Positions 1-11,075 of a stretch of DNA of 64,000 bases are shown here, one piece after another. The DNA is from Tillus elongatus. Lineage: Eukaryota; Arthropoda; Insecta; Coleoptera; Cleridae. The stretch spans positions 11,790,225-11,854,224 of the forward strand of contig OZ023264.1 in assembly GCA_964006375.1 (NCBI GenBank), given 5' to 3'. The notes under the pieces are model-generated. The model ran no database searches and was not told the origin of the DNA. It saw only the letters and a list, made by a program, of their open reading frames with translations. The stretch's first letter is position 1, and every line of letters starts with the position of its first letter. The position numbers and the translations under genes are program-made.

Positions 1-172
1 CTGTTTGAAAGTAAATTGATGATAGTTTGGAAGGTGTGAGGGACACCTTCGCTGTTTGCTCACCCAGTAGGGCGTCATACTGGTAGAGGCGTTTGGGTTT
101 AGACCCAGGTTACGTAACCACAACACGGTGGCTTTTAGTGGCATCGTCAGACTAAGGTAGGGTTACGAGGTA

Positions 173-490
173 ACCATTGCACCTATCCCTGTTCGATGCG
201 TGGATACCAGAGAGGGCACATTGTTGGGTTCGCCCTTTGTGTCCATTGCACTGATCAGTATTCATGTTGCCGGGAGCGTTGTTGTATTTGTCGATCTGAT
301 AGCTTGTCCGAGACACTGTGGCCAGTTCACCCGTTGGTCTCATTGCACGGTCAGTCCCAGTGGGGGAGTTGGGGTACCTGGAGAAGGGCACAGTGTTGAG
401 CAAGTCCATTGTGTCCATTGCACTTCTCGGTAGTCAACTCTGTCAGTACGAGCACTCTAGGTGAGGTATTGAACTGTGCCTCATTGCACA
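173..490. repeat. Five spaced CATTGCAC repeats
   Basis: The octamer CATTGCAC, preceded by C or T, occurs at about 174, 243, 341, 415 and 483, roughly every 70-100 bases. Neighbouring words such as GTCCATTGCAC and CTCATTGCAC recur, which suggests a decayed tandem array with a period near 75. Confidence 0.6.
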
Positions 491-544
491 CCTGGAAGCC
501 GGCACGGACCTAGTGTTCGGGTACAGCGCCCAACAAAACACACA

Positions 545-705
545 GGCTAAACTATTGTTTTAGAAACTATTATTTGAGTAACTAATGTTTGAATAATTGT
601 TGTTTGAGTAATTATTATTTGAGTAACTATCGTGTGGGTAACTATTTGAGTAATTATTGTCTGAGTAATTATTGTTTGAGAACCTAATGGTTGAGCATTT
701 AGAGA
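545..705. repeat. TTGAGTAAYTATT minisatellite
   Basis: About ten imperfect copies of a 14-16 base unit, typically TTTGAGTAATTATTG, run head to tail. The minus-strand frame of repeated I/T/Q residues here is a product of the repeat, not a gene. Confidence 0.75.
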
Positions 706-762
706 CATTGTTGAGAAGCAGTTCTGAGGCACTGATGTGCGCTTTTGAGAGAGTATTATGTG

Positions 763-899
763 GCTCAGTGGAGCCTTGAGTAGAAACTGCTATGTTGGAG
801 TTGCTCAGTGGAGCGTTATGTCGAAACTGCTCTTAATGTTAGGTTGCTCAGTGGAGCTTTGAGTATAATAGTTATTGATTATGAGTCGCTCGGTGGAGC
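763..899. repeat. Four GCTCAGTGGAGC palindromes
   Basis: The hairpin-forming word GCTCAGTGGAGC stands at 763-774, 803-814 and 845-856, with a variant GCTCGGTGGAGC at 888-899. Spacing is 40-43 bases. In RNA each would make a 4-bp stem (GCTC/GAGC) with a four-base loop. Confidence 0.7.
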
Positions 900-1370
900 G
901 TGTAATTGGTAAATGATTGATAAACTGATAATTGAATGCTCCTCGTATATATGTTAGGTAGTGCTTTAGATAGGCAACGGTGTGTTCAGGTATATTTTTA
1001 ATTACAGGTTAGTGATGTTGTTACTGGACACATTTGGCACCCGCTCGCCCGACTCATTACGCCCGTACCTTAAGGCTTCGCCATCATTCTGACAAGTAAT
1101 AAACCTTTTGCCTTTTGCATGATTACTCTTAAGTAGATAACACAACTGCTAAGTAATATATCGACTGGTGATTGATTGTTGGGCTATGTAATTATATTAT
1201 GTGACCGTTAGTCGATTGTTATTATTATAATAGGTTACTTATATTGTTTACTAAGAGGGTTGTAACCTTGTGTCATCGAAGGGTTGCGTTCACTATTATT
1301 CGCTATTATTTAATATATTAGAAAAAAAAACGGACCCTTACAATATATATAAACATAAAATAAAAATTCA

Positions 1371-1640
1371 ATCAGAACTTAGTTTTGGGTTCTAAGTGCT
1401 CTAATTCACGCTCATTTGAAGAAATTTGTGGGAAGTCTCACCATCGATAACTCTCTATTACATATTTTAATAAACAATGGTAAGTGTGAGTTAAGTATTA
1501 CAAATTCTTATGATATATTTATAATGCGTCATCTACTGACTAATAAAGTGAATAATTCAACTTACAGAAATGAAGCATTCTTTCTCACAATCTGCGTATT
1601 CATCTTGTATCTCGAGATTTATCTTCCACGACAGTGACAT
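1371..1640 (+). repeat. Diverged R-family fragment
   Basis: GGGTTCTAAGTGCTC at 1387, followed by CGCTCATTTGAAGAAATT, matches the right part of the R repeat seen at 13.1, 29.5, 38.7 and 50.6 kb. The 73-codon frame at 1416-1637 starts inside it and resembles no known protein. Confidence 0.55.
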
Positions 1641-2322
1641 AATAACTCATTACCGCTACTAAAACTTGAAACTTAATGGAATGTGTACAAAGGAACTTTA
1701 TATTTAGATGGCAATTGCAACAATAACTAATAACTAAGTACTATTTATTATACAGCTAAGGAGAAAAATGATTACCAGATAAGATAATGAAAAATTGCAT
1801 CAGTGTATTGAGGTGAAATCATCAACATAATTTAACACAAGCTAATTTCTCGTATTGTTCTAAAAATGTATGGGTGCAGCAAGTTCGTTATAGTAGCGAG
1901 TTTTCATAGAAATTATCTACAATAAATTTTTTACAAGTTTTCATTTAACTTAACCTGTTAGTACGTTTGCTTGTGTTTGTTAGTATGTTACGGTAAAGTC
2001 TTGCTAGTCAATTTTAAAACAGTCACCCTTATCAGGATGGGTTGAAATTTAATACCAGTGTATAAGTCAGGTAACAATCAGTGTTGCCGATTGGCGGGTA
2101 ATTACCCGAATGTCGGGTAATGGTGAGCAAAGGAGGACCGAAGTATAAAAACGTTACCCTTTGGGTAATTTCGGGTAATTTAAACATTTTTGATAGCCAA
2201 TACTGTCTTTTTTTAAACAGGCACTTCTATAAGATCAGTATAGTTTGAGTTTTTTTTTCTTCAAATTTGAACCGAATCCATCTTTGAACCTGACTCACTA
2301 GTGATGTAGGCAGAAGGAAGAT
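1641..2322. other. AT-rich spacer with an M remnant and GGGTAAT cluster
   Basis: No gene seen. An eroded M-family end (GCAGCAAGTTCGTTATAGTAG) lies at about 1872-1925. At 2085-2185 GGGTAATTACCCG and further GGGTAAT words cluster after CAGTGTTGCCGATTGG, which could be the end of a DNA transposon, perhaps the hAT element whose coding remnant is at 2632-2940. No matching right end was found. Confidence 0.4.
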
Positions 2323-2625
2323 CAATGGGTGAGTTCACCAGACGCCAGGAGCTGCCAGCAGCTGTATTGTTATGTAAAAAAATGTTGACATATTTATTCG
2401 CATTTGTCAATATTTTTTGACAACAATTCAGCTGCTGGTTTGGTGAACTCGCCCATAAATAAAAGAAAACATATGACACACTACACATGATCACATGACA
2501 CAATTGATTGGGCGAGTTAACCACATGTTGACATTTGTTAACCACATGTTGACATTTGTCAACATTTTCACATAACAATAGAGCTGCTGCCAGCTACAGG
2601 CGTCTGGTGAACTCGCCTATTGTTG
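2323..2625. mobile_element. Foldback (MITE-like) element, two nested hairpins
   Basis: GGTGAGTTCACCAGACGCC at 2327 is matched in reverse by GGCGTCTGGTGAACTCGCC near 2598-2617, and AGCAGCTGTATTGTTATG pairs with CATAACAATAGAGCTGCT. Inside, a second reversed end (GGTTTGGTGAACTCGCCC, about 2437) closes a first unit of about 135 bp and GGGCGAGTTAACC at about 2509 opens a second. The whole can therefore fold as two hairpins or one long one. No coding capacity; probably a non-autonomous DNA transposon. Confidence 0.7.
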
Positions 2626-2631
2626 ACGTTT

Positions 2632-2940
2632 ATGTGATGGACCTGCCGCTATTAAATTTTATGAATATAGATATGTCTGACGCACATAAATTTGGGATTC
2701 ACGTTTTTAGTTTGAAAAATGTGGCTGGCGAAGAAAGGTTTCCAAATCTGAAAACAGTGATCTCATTGCTCTTAATTTTTCCTTTTTAGAACGCTTTAGT
2801 AGAGCGTATCTATTTAACGTTAAAGCTGCGATAAAGAAAATTTTATGTTCTACAAACACGCTACGCTTAATTTTAGCATCAAAAGATGTTATTGAAAAGA
2901 ACGGTGTCATTAATACATTTATTCCGTCCAAAAAACTGTT
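2632..2940 (+). pseudogene. hAT transposase C-terminal dimerisation remnant
   Basis: The plus strand reads FPNLKTVISLLLIFPF, then a stop, then NALVERIYLTLK, and after a frameshift IEKNGVINTFIPSKKLL. The order of FPNL, a hydrophobic stretch, and an N-A-x-V-E-R core is the hallmark of the hAT-family C-terminal dimerisation region. hAT transposases are DDE enzymes that cut and paste their own element. Here only the last hundred or so codons remain, with at least one stop (TAG near 2787) and one frameshift. The catalytic parts are missing, so it cannot be functional. The foldback element just upstream may have helped truncate it. Assignment rests on motif recognition only. Confidence 0.6.
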
Positions 2941-3175
2941 GTATAATAAAGTTTGAAACCAGAAATTATAAAATATTAAAATAATATTAGGTACTACGTA
3001 TTAAAACATGTTTCATAGTCATTTATAGTTACCTGATTATTTTTCTCAAACATAGTTTAGAATTTAGAATTCTACTTTCTACTTGTTTATGTTTTGAGTA
3101 TACTGTTATGTTTTTTCTATTGCATAATCACACTATATACCCATACCTATAAAAGTGGTTACTAGAATATATATT

Positions 3176-3998
3176 TTTTCAACAACACACTACGAGGGCT
3201 CACAGCCTAAATTCTATCATACCGTGGGTGTCGACAAGCAGGAAAGAGGCAACTTGTTAATTCTGGACTTGAAGGTATGGAGGTTCGGAGGAGAAGGAAA
3301 AACATGTGCCAGCAAGGAATTCCACAACTTGGAAATCTTCGGGACAAAAGAGCGCGCATAACAAGATGTTCTATGTCTGGTCACCTGGACAGTAAAATGG
3401 TGCATTCGATCTGTTCCCCTGGTAGATCTGTTGGGGGCAGCAGGTGGAGGAACTATGGAAGAAAGCTCCTCTGGGCAGTGCCCGTGCAAATATCTATAAA
3501 AGAGAGAAAGGTCACCAACGGCACGTCGGTGGGCAAGGGATGGCAGCCTTTGGGTGAGGGTAGGGTAACTGATGAGACGTATAGCTCTCTTCTGAATGGA
3601 GTCCAGGATAGCGAGTGTAGAAGCGGCAGCGGTACCCCAGATGTGGGAGCAGTATTCGAGGTTTGGCTTTATTTGTGAAGCATATAAGGTATAGAGATTA
3701 GTTAATGAAAAGTATTTGCGAACCCGGAAGAGAAAACCAAATTTCTTAGCAGCCGCTTCTGCAATTGATGTGACATGTTGGTGCCAATCGAGATTACGAT
3801 CCACAGAAATGCCAACAAGTGAAAAGGACTCATTACTTTGAATAACTTGGTTGTTCATTGTGATGGTGTATTTCTTATGAGAAAGAAAGAAAGACTGAGA
3901 TTTGGTGGAGTTGAATTGTACAAGATTTCTACTTCGCCAGTCTAATATTTTTTGGAGATCCACGGAGACAGAACCCTCCATGAGTCTGCGATCCTGCG
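3176..3998 (-). mobile_element. LINE family K, copy A (3' part)
   Basis: An open minus-strand frame of 254 codons (3981 to 3217) covers the C-terminal part of a non-LTR reverse transcriptase, from the region just after the catalytic YADD box (MEGSVSVDLQKILDW) through the thumb and tail segment (HIWGTAAAS, SKLWNSLLAHVF). The 3' end reads GGCTGTGAGCCCTCGTAGTG before TTGTTGAAAAA, the same tail as copies D-F. The copy stops abruptly at about 3998, the 5' truncation typical of LINE insertion. Family: jockey/CR1-like non-LTR retrotransposon; I cannot fix the clade. This is the least damaged stretch of the K tail in the window. Confidence 0.85.
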
Positions 3999-4924
3999 AT
4001 TTACGTCATAGTGATTGAAAACATCCTTGAATTGTGTTATCAGTTAAGTTTTGAAATCATAGGGTGATTTGTGTCACATGTCACAAAAATAAGAAAATTT
4101 AAATGGCTGTTAGAACTCTGAAAAAATCTTCATAATTAAAATTCGTTAAATGACCGTAATAGAGTATTTTCTGTAAATTAAACAAAAAATCTGGCAACTA
4201 TGTTTGTATAACTATCAACTTTAAATGTCAGTTTCTCGCGCTATCTGCTTTTATTTCTATCTGGAGCGCTTTTTATGGGAAGTATAACAATTTCCACGGT
4301 TTATGTAATCGGCGCAATAAAGTTTTATCGTTTCAACATGCTTTAGAATACTATGTATGAAAATGTTGAGAGGCTGTAAGATAATATCCTACTGGGTAGG
4401 TTGAAACTACTTTATTTAATTCCGGTATGACTATCTTTTAGTTCCTAGTTTCATTTGTAAAAGTTTGGGTATATTTTTCTGCGCCAATCCATTAAGATTT
4501 TTATCTGGAACAGGCACGAGTGTACAACGGTCATTTTGTAGATGAATGCACTGTGGGTTTTAGGTAAACCGACTGCTGATAGATAAAGCTTAGTACCTTA
4601 CACCCACGTTGGTACTTTTCTTGTCTTGTGCTTGCTTCTCTTTGCAGGGTTATTTTCATTGCAATATTTTCACATTTTACACATTCACAATATTATGTTA
4701 CTACGGCTCTATCTTACTTTACTGTCGCTTTGCTCACTGTCTCTATAATTCAGTGTTCCCAACAATGACATTTTTCGCACAATAATTCGGTTGCAAGAAC
4801 ATTTAATAATGTTACGCTAATGCCGACTTTCACAAAGCTTGGTTAAACACTCAAGAGATGGTTAGTTAATCAAGGTTTTAGACGACCAATGACGGGTTAT
4901 GATTTGGTTTTTTTCCATGACAAC
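3999..4924. other. Unassigned AT-rich stretch
   Basis: No gene or recognised repeat seen. Long AT-rich DNA with scattered stops in all frames. Confidence 0.5.
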
Positions 4925-4992
4925 CGAATATTTTGAACCTGGTAACTATTAATAAAGCAACTCAAAAAGTTTTGTTCTGCATAAAACAAAAA

Positions 4993-5505
4993 AGTCTGGA
5001 CGCAGCAAGTGCGTTATGGAAGTGAATTTTCATAAAAATATTTTTAATAGCAAATGCGAGCAGGCATCAATCTGATTACCGGTACATCCTATGTAGTAGA
5101 AACAATATACTATATTTTATCAAAATTACTTATTGTTCGAAAATAAACAAACATTTTCCGATAATAAACTTAAATGTTGGTTTCCTAGCCAACAAACCTT
5201 ACGTTAATAGCAAATTGAGTTATTAAAATTAGAAGGAATTAATGAAAATTCGCTACCAAAACGCACTTACTGCGTTTTCTTACAACAAAAAATGCAAAAA
5301 CACAATAACGAATTTTTTCTACGAAAATTAGCTGAAAATTATAGTCCGTTAAACCATAAACTTAACTGAACATACAGCGAAAGCATCAACTTAACTAAAC
5401 CGATAGCCAAAGCATCAGAGAAAGGGTCTATTTGAAATGAATTTTCTGTAAATATTTTAGTAAAATGAAGGGCAATGACGGTTGAAGCTGAAACTCAAGG
5501 GTTCG
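4993..5505 (+). repeat. M element plus R-repeat piece, nested
   Basis: Starts with AGTCTGGACGCAGCAAGTGC and reaches the reversed end near 5278 (CGCTACCAAAACGCACTTAC). It then continues into the R-repeat segment with CCAAAGCATCAGAGAAAGGG at about 5409, found in the same order at 34.1, 40.7 and 45.8 kb. It sits inside the mariner-like element above. Confidence 0.7.
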
Positions 5506-6090
5506 CAGAACACTCTTTTTGGACCTCCCTTGGATTTTCTTCAGTCCAAAAGCGAGAATGTTGTTTATTGACATAACCACAGGGTGTGCTTCATCAGTTA
5601 CAAATAAGCGATTAATTAAGTTTGGGTTATTCCTCAAGAGTTCTAAGAAAGGTTCACAAACCGCTTGCCTTGCCAATAAATCATTATCCTGTAATTTTTC
5701 AGCAATTTGCATTTGCTTTAGAGCCCAAATCCTTATGTAAATTTTTCTTACGCTAGTTTGTGACATTTACAAAACTTGAGAATGCCTTCTTGTCGATCGT
5801 TGTGGACTTCTGAGAAAAGCCGCCATTACTCGTTCCACATTTTCAAGAGTTCTAGCTGATATAGGCCTACCAGTTGAATTCTTTTTTAGAGCTGACGAGC
5901 CTGTTCTAAATTGTGCTATCCATCTTAAAATGGTATTCCGGGGCGGAGGATTCAAATTAAAACGAGTACGAGACTGCCTTTTTGTAAATATAATAGGATC
6001 ATTAAAAAAAAGAGTCAACAACAAAAGCGCGATGTTCTGCAAGATTATTCATGACAATAGCAAATTATTAATGACTGAAGGATTTTTTTA
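5506..6090 (-). pseudogene. Mariner-family transposase, N-terminal half, broken
   Basis: The minus strand encodes a helix-turn-helix DNA-binding half: NTILRWIAQFRTGSSALKK and RPISARTLENVERVMAA (frame 6042-5767), then after a break ALKQMQIAEKLQDNDLLARQ and NRLFVTDEAHPV (frame 5766-5428). This order is typical of insect mariner/Tc1-group transposases, which bind element ends and cut with a DD(D/E) centre. TDEAH carries the first catalytic aspartate. After it a frameshift leads to GYVNKQHSRFWTEENPREVQ; then homology stops at the inserted M/R block, so the second and third catalytic aspartates are lost. The last 20 or so codons of the 112-codon frame belong to the R repeat, not to the transposase. 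Non-functional. Confidence 0.8.
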
Positions 6091-6290
6091 TGGGTTTCCA
6101 TGGTTTTCAAGGCGTTATTAAAATGAATATTTGATAATTTCTTGTGCATCTAACAAAAGCACATTTTGATCTCTGGTTTCGATGATAACGGTTATTTTTC
6201 GAACTCACTGTATATTTTGCTTCCTTTTTTTATGCAGAACAAAACTTTTTAAGTTGCTTTATTAATACGTACCAAAATATTTTTTTAGCA

Positions 6291-7507
6291 CTTTTCACAA
6301 AAAAGTTATTCGGCCTCCAAATGTGTCCGGTCATTTTGGCTCACCTTTGTGAAACTACATTGGGTGACAATAAAACGTGACGTCCTGTACAATTTGAGGT
6401 ATTTTATCAAATACACTTGTTTGATATTATCAAATCTGTTGCTTTCCTAGACGAAACTTATCATATCTTAGATATTTACATAACTATAGTTAGTTTACAA
6501 ACATAAATCTATTTTCCTCACTTTACTACAGCTGCCTTGTGTTTCTGCCATTATAACTAAATGAGGTAGTTGATAAATCCAATCACTATATGCTGACTAT
6601 TTACACTTGATACACAATTATAAAACCGCACTGATTTTTACAACATCTACACTAATTTAGTGTCTCAATAACATATTTATCTGGCTGCGATAACTGATAA
6701 ATAGTTTAGATATATCATAGATAGTCCTTTTGTTAAACTAGATGCCTTAATATCAAACGTAGCGTTAGTTGTTTTGCGTTCGGGGGTCACAATTAACTAT
6801 TAGATGGGTATGAAGAGGAAGTATAAATTAAACAATGATGAAGGGAGAAAATAAACTAATTGAGAGTAATAATATTTATAGCTGGCTGTGGTTTATAGTA
6901 GGTGTATGGTCAACTACGCAATATGAGCTTATGAAAGTTTTAAATTACGACTGGATCTTGGATCCCTTTCGGTGAATTGGGGTTATGAAAGCACGTATTT
7001 AACGATAAGAAAAGGTACGTTTGCGAGCAGAAGTAATTAAACGAGCACTGAGGCCTAATTATCGTTTTTACTTAGTCCCAAAAACTTTTGATTTGACGTA
7101 TCAACTTTGAAATAAATATGTATTCTTTGCTTCACAAGTGTTTGAATCCTTTCTTTTCTTAAGAAATTTTAATAACTAAACAGATATGATTTAATAATAG
7201 CTATAATAGGTAAGATGGCACAGACAGAAAAGAGTATAAATTAGAGCTTAATTTAATTCATCCAAATATTGTAGACAAAAAAAAAACGAATATGTTTTGA
7301 TGACTTATTATGCTAACGTTTCTGAAAACAATTCAAAGATTTTAAACGCCAGTACAAATAAAAGAGCAGTTTCTAAATCTTACAACACGACGCGGGGCTT
7401 TATATTTATAATTTAATTTATGTAAATATTAAAGACAAAAAAGATAACAAATATGTTGTGATCAGTTGTTTTGTAAACATTCTTGAAAACATTTAAAAAA
7501 TTTGAAA
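6291..7507. other. Unassigned AT-rich stretch
   Basis: No gene seen on either strand. A few short direct words recur (for example TATAATTTAATTTATG at 7408 and related text near 7245), but no defined repeat. Confidence 0.45.
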
Positions 7508-9425
7508 TGTCTCACACCACGAGGGCTCACAGCCTAAATACTATCGTACGTGGGTGTCGACAAGGAGGAAAGAGGCAACTTGTTAATTCTGGACTTGAAG
7601 GTTTGGAGGTTCGGATGAGAAGGAAAAACATGTGCCGGCAAGGAATTCCACAACTTGGAAGTCCTCGGGACAAAAGAGCGGGCATAACAAGATGTTCTAT
7701 GTCTGGTGACCTGGACAGTAAAAGGGTGCATTCGCTCTGTTTCCCTGGTAGATCTGTTGGGGACAGCAGGTAGAGGAACTATGGAAGAAAACTCCTCTGA
7801 GCAGTGCCCGTGCAGATGTCTATATAAGAGAGACATAGGTCACCAACGGCACGTCGGTGGGCAAGAAATGGTAGCCTTTGGATGAGGGTAGGGTCACCGA
7901 TCAGACGTATAGCTTTCTTCTGAATGGAGTCCAGGATAGCGAGTGTAGAAGCGGCAGCGGGACCTAAGATGTTGGAGCAATATTCGAGGTTTGGCTTTAT
8001 TTGTGAAGTATATAAGGTATAGAGATTAGCTGGTGATAATTATTTGCGAACCTGGAAGAGGAAACCTAATTTCTTAGCAGCCGCTTCTGCAATTGATGTG
8101 ACATGTTGGTGCCAATTGAAATTTCGATCCACAGAAATGCCAACAAGTGAAAAGGATCCATTACTTTGAATGGAGGGTGCTGTCGTCCGCATAACTGTGA
8201 ATTGGGTTGGATGTGCTAGAGAGGAGGTCATTGATGTGGAGTAGGGGCTAAAGCTGAACCTTGAGGGACTCTTGCATTCATTGGATATAGTTTAGAGGAA
8301 GGGTCATCCACGACAACAGAAATGCTCCGGTTGGAGAGGAAATTTGCTGTCCGGGTGCAGAGTTTTTGTGGTAGGCCATAGGTCGGAAGTTTATTAAGCA
8401 GCGCTACGTGCCAGACCTGGTGGATATGTCTAAAGCGACAATCTGGGATTTACCGTGTAGTTCCATAGACTTGTTCTAAGAATGGGTCACAAAGGAAAGG
8501 AGGTCGGCAGTTGATCTGCGTTGACGGAATCCATACTGCCTGTCGTGCATTAGACTGTGTTTTTCAAGTAATTTTAGTAATTCGGTGTTTTTATACTTTT
8601 CCATCACTTTATATACGACTGAATGGAGATAAATAGGCTTGTAGTTGTTAGGAAAAGCTTTGAACTTTCTTGGGGACGCGTTGTACTCGAGCAGTTTTTC
8701 AGTTACTAGGGAATATGCCTCTATTGTAAGTTGTCTGAAACAGACGAGTCAAGACAGGAGCAAGTTCTGGTGCGCATTTTTTGAGAACAATTGCTGGGAT
8801 CTCGTGAGATTGTGTAGAAGCGTTTTGTGAGCTTTGGCATTTTTCAAGGCTGGCTTTGTCACAGGATTTAGAGAACCAGGGCTTTTGAATGGCTGAAGAG
8901 GTTTTCTGTGTACGTGGAATAAATAATTCCAATTCGGTGACGTTTTGTGAGATATCAGAGGGGTCAGGATGAGAGAAGCAGGCAGGCGCCTATGGAAATG
9001 AGGAAAAGTAATCCCGCATTTTGTCCCAGTTCGCGGAGTTGTAGTGCCAAACGATACGTGGGTGTGATGACTGTGTGACACCCCGGGTTGCATTGCGCAG
9101 GAAGCAGTGATCATGCTGTGATCTAAGCGACAACGGGGGCGGTGACTGATGTCTTAGAGCATTCAGGTTTTGTAGTAAGAAGGAGATTCAAGGGATTTTG
9201 GGATGCGAGGTAAGTAAGTAGGCTGCTGAACCATATTGGTTGAAGAATGGTTGACTGCAAAGGCCTCCGCTGCTCTCCTTTGTGGATTGGTTTTTGAAGA
9301 TCCTAGCCATTCCTTATTATGGACATTGAAGTCACCAAGAATAGTGACCTCGGAGGAAGGATATTCAGAAATCAGATGGTCACATATTTCAGAAGGGTAG
9401 TCGAAAAGCTGGACGATTTGTTGTC
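7508..9425 (-). mobile_element. LINE family K, copy B (rearranged)
   Basis: Reading the minus strand from 9425, one finds the end of the endonuclease domain (LGDFNVHNKEWLGSS), a linker with ELFIPRTQKTSSAIQKPW, a jump near 8815, then the start of the reverse transcriptase (EIPAIVLKKCAPELAPVL), the DRQYGFRQRR and DISKAFDQVWH region with breaks, a second deletion near 8165, and the C-terminal tail ending in GGCTGTGAGCCCTCGTGGTG at 7520. At least two internal deletions and many stops. It is the only K copy here that joins part of the endonuclease to the tail in one piece, so it shows the gene order of the family. Confidence 0.85.
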
Positions 9426-9526
9426 ACGAAACATATTCCTTGGGAACGTTTCGATAAATCTTCATTTTTGACTTGTATTGCTTTTCGCTTTTAGTGAAGT
9501 GGTTTCACAGTTGATAAAACGAACAA

Positions 9527-11075
9527 AATGAATAAAAAGAAATTTGTTTCTGTGCAAACAGAACTAGAGGCAATAAAAAAAAACTCGATAAAGAAGAGAC
9601 AATTAAGAAGCTTGCAACAGGGTAAGGTGCAGGAAAAGTCACCGTCGCAGACTGGCGTCGGAACAGATTGAAAATTGAACAATTCTGTTCTCAGCGGGAT
9701 TCGGAAGATTCGCTTCAGGCAAGAAAATCTATGAAAAAAAGCTGAGTGGGAAAAACTAGGCAGGTATTGTATCTCTGGTTCTGTGAGCAAAGAGAAAAAA
9801 AGTCCCATTAGCAGTTTGATGCTGCAAGAAAAGCCCATTTTTATCAAAACACGTTTAAGGATGGGGACAATGGTTTTACAGGAAGTGCTGGGTGGTTAGA
9901 CAATGAAAAAGTGATATAGGGTTAGACAGCTTAGCGTATGCGGTGAAAAACTTCTGCAAACACCGCAGATGTTGAACCGTTTTGTCTACTAGTCAAAGAC
10001 TTATGGAAAGCAAAACCTTACTTTAAATCAGGTGTACAATTGCGACGTGACCGGACTTACTTTTAAAATGTTACCAGCAAAACCACTTACATCTAAAAGC
10101 AAAAAGTTTGCACCTAAACATTAGAAAAGCAAGGAAGGGGTAACGATTCTCTCTTGCTTTAACGCAACTGGAAATTCCAAATTAATAATCGGTGTTGCAG
10201 GCAAATTAGCAAAACCCAAGACTTTTAAAAATGCAATTATGTCAGCTCTGCCTGCAGCATATAAAAACCGAAAGAATGCATGGATGGATAAAGAAAATTT
10301 GAAGAGATGGTTCTTTGATAGTTTTGTGCTAGACGTAAAAAAAATGGAAAGAAAAGGGTGTGCCAGTCACAGCCGTTTTACTTTTGGATAATGTTCCTTC
10401 TCATCCCAATGAAGAAGAACTGCATTCTGGTGATATTCGTGCTTTATTTTTCCGCCTAATTTTATCAGTCTTATACAACCCATGGATCAGGGAATCATTA
10501 AAAATTTAAAGAAAAATTTTTGCCCGCTTTTACTCCAGAAACCCCTACTGGCAACTGAGGAAAAAGTGTGATAGGATTTTTAAAAACAGTTACCGTCATG
10601 GACGTCATATACTGGATCGCCGAATCATGTAATGACGTCAAACCGGAAACGGTTGCTTAATGCAGCCATGTACTTTTGCAAGATTTCCACAAGCGAAGAT
10701 GAAGATGAAGGCAACAGATTCCTTGTGCGGCTGATTAGAAAACTTCCTGGGCCGATACACAGAAGATTAATGAATGGTTCTCTTCAGACGAACAATTCAA
10801 GGTTACCGACGAAAACATAGTTAAAATAGTGAACGAGAAAAAAACGTCTCACAAAGAAGTTGACGAACAAGAACCTTCATCAAAAAAGAACGGGTAAATT
10901 GATCACAGTGAGGGCCTGGCTGCATTAGAAGCTGCTTTGCAATACGTTAAGCAGCAAGAGGAAGTCACGGCTACCGATGTCCTTCTGCTCAAACACTGGG
11001 GGGATATAGCAGTAAAAAAACGATGTCGATCGCAGAAAAAAAAGAACGATTGATGATTTTTTCAGCAGACAGGGG
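9527..11075 (+). pseudogene. Tigger/Jerky-type (pogo) transposase, decayed
   Basis: The plus strand, read across frames, gives MNKKKFVSVQTELEAI (start of a CENP-B-like DNA-binding region) at 9527, then YNCDVTGLTFKMLPAKPL at about 10035, KSKEGVTILSCFNATG at about 10128, AYKNRKNAWMDKENLKRWFF at about 10258, LLDNVPSHPNEEELHSGDI at about 10382 and SLIQPMDQGIIKNLKK near 10470. These are the DDE_1 motifs of Tigger/Jerky transposases: CDxTG with the first aspartate, LLDN with the second, and the LIQPMDQG box. Several stops and frameshifts interrupt it (for example after the CDVTG block and before the IQPMD box). Jerky-like host genes descend from such elements, but the many lesions make this a dead copy. 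Confidence 0.8.

Larger units (their letters stand above)
1..1330. other. Repeat-rich stretch of unknown class, cut by window edge
   Basis: This stretch is less AT-rich than the DNA to its right and holds three kinds of internal repeat, listed separately (173-490, 545-705, 763-899). It has no long open frame. The short frames at 152-433 are open on several strands at once and look like chance. An AATAAA signal lies near 1098, and the segment ends close to an A-run at 1322. Such a layout could be a long terminal repeat or untranslated region of a retroelement, but I see no primer-binding site, polypurine tract or protein, so the class stays open. The left end lies outside the window. Confidence 0.35.
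4925..6290 (-). mobile_element. Dead mariner-like element with internal insertion
   Basis: Inverted ends are visible: TTAATAAAGCAACTCAAAAA at 4950 followed by GTTTTGTTCTGCATAAAA is matched in reverse at about 6226-6275. Between them lie a decayed transposase (5506-6090, minus) and an M/R repeat block (4993-5505) that replaced the 3' half of the transposase gene. The true outer ends are uncertain because similarity fades outside about 4925 and 6290. Confidence 0.6.

Noticed and set aside
553..905. CRISPR-like array from the regular short repeats
   Set aside because: Units are imperfect, spacers are not unique sequences of constant length, and the DNA is eukaryotic. It is a minisatellite plus scattered hairpins.
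9491..9847. 118-codon minus-strand frame
   Set aside because: It is a shadow of the Tigger/Jerky transposase remnant on the plus strand, whose motifs are clear.
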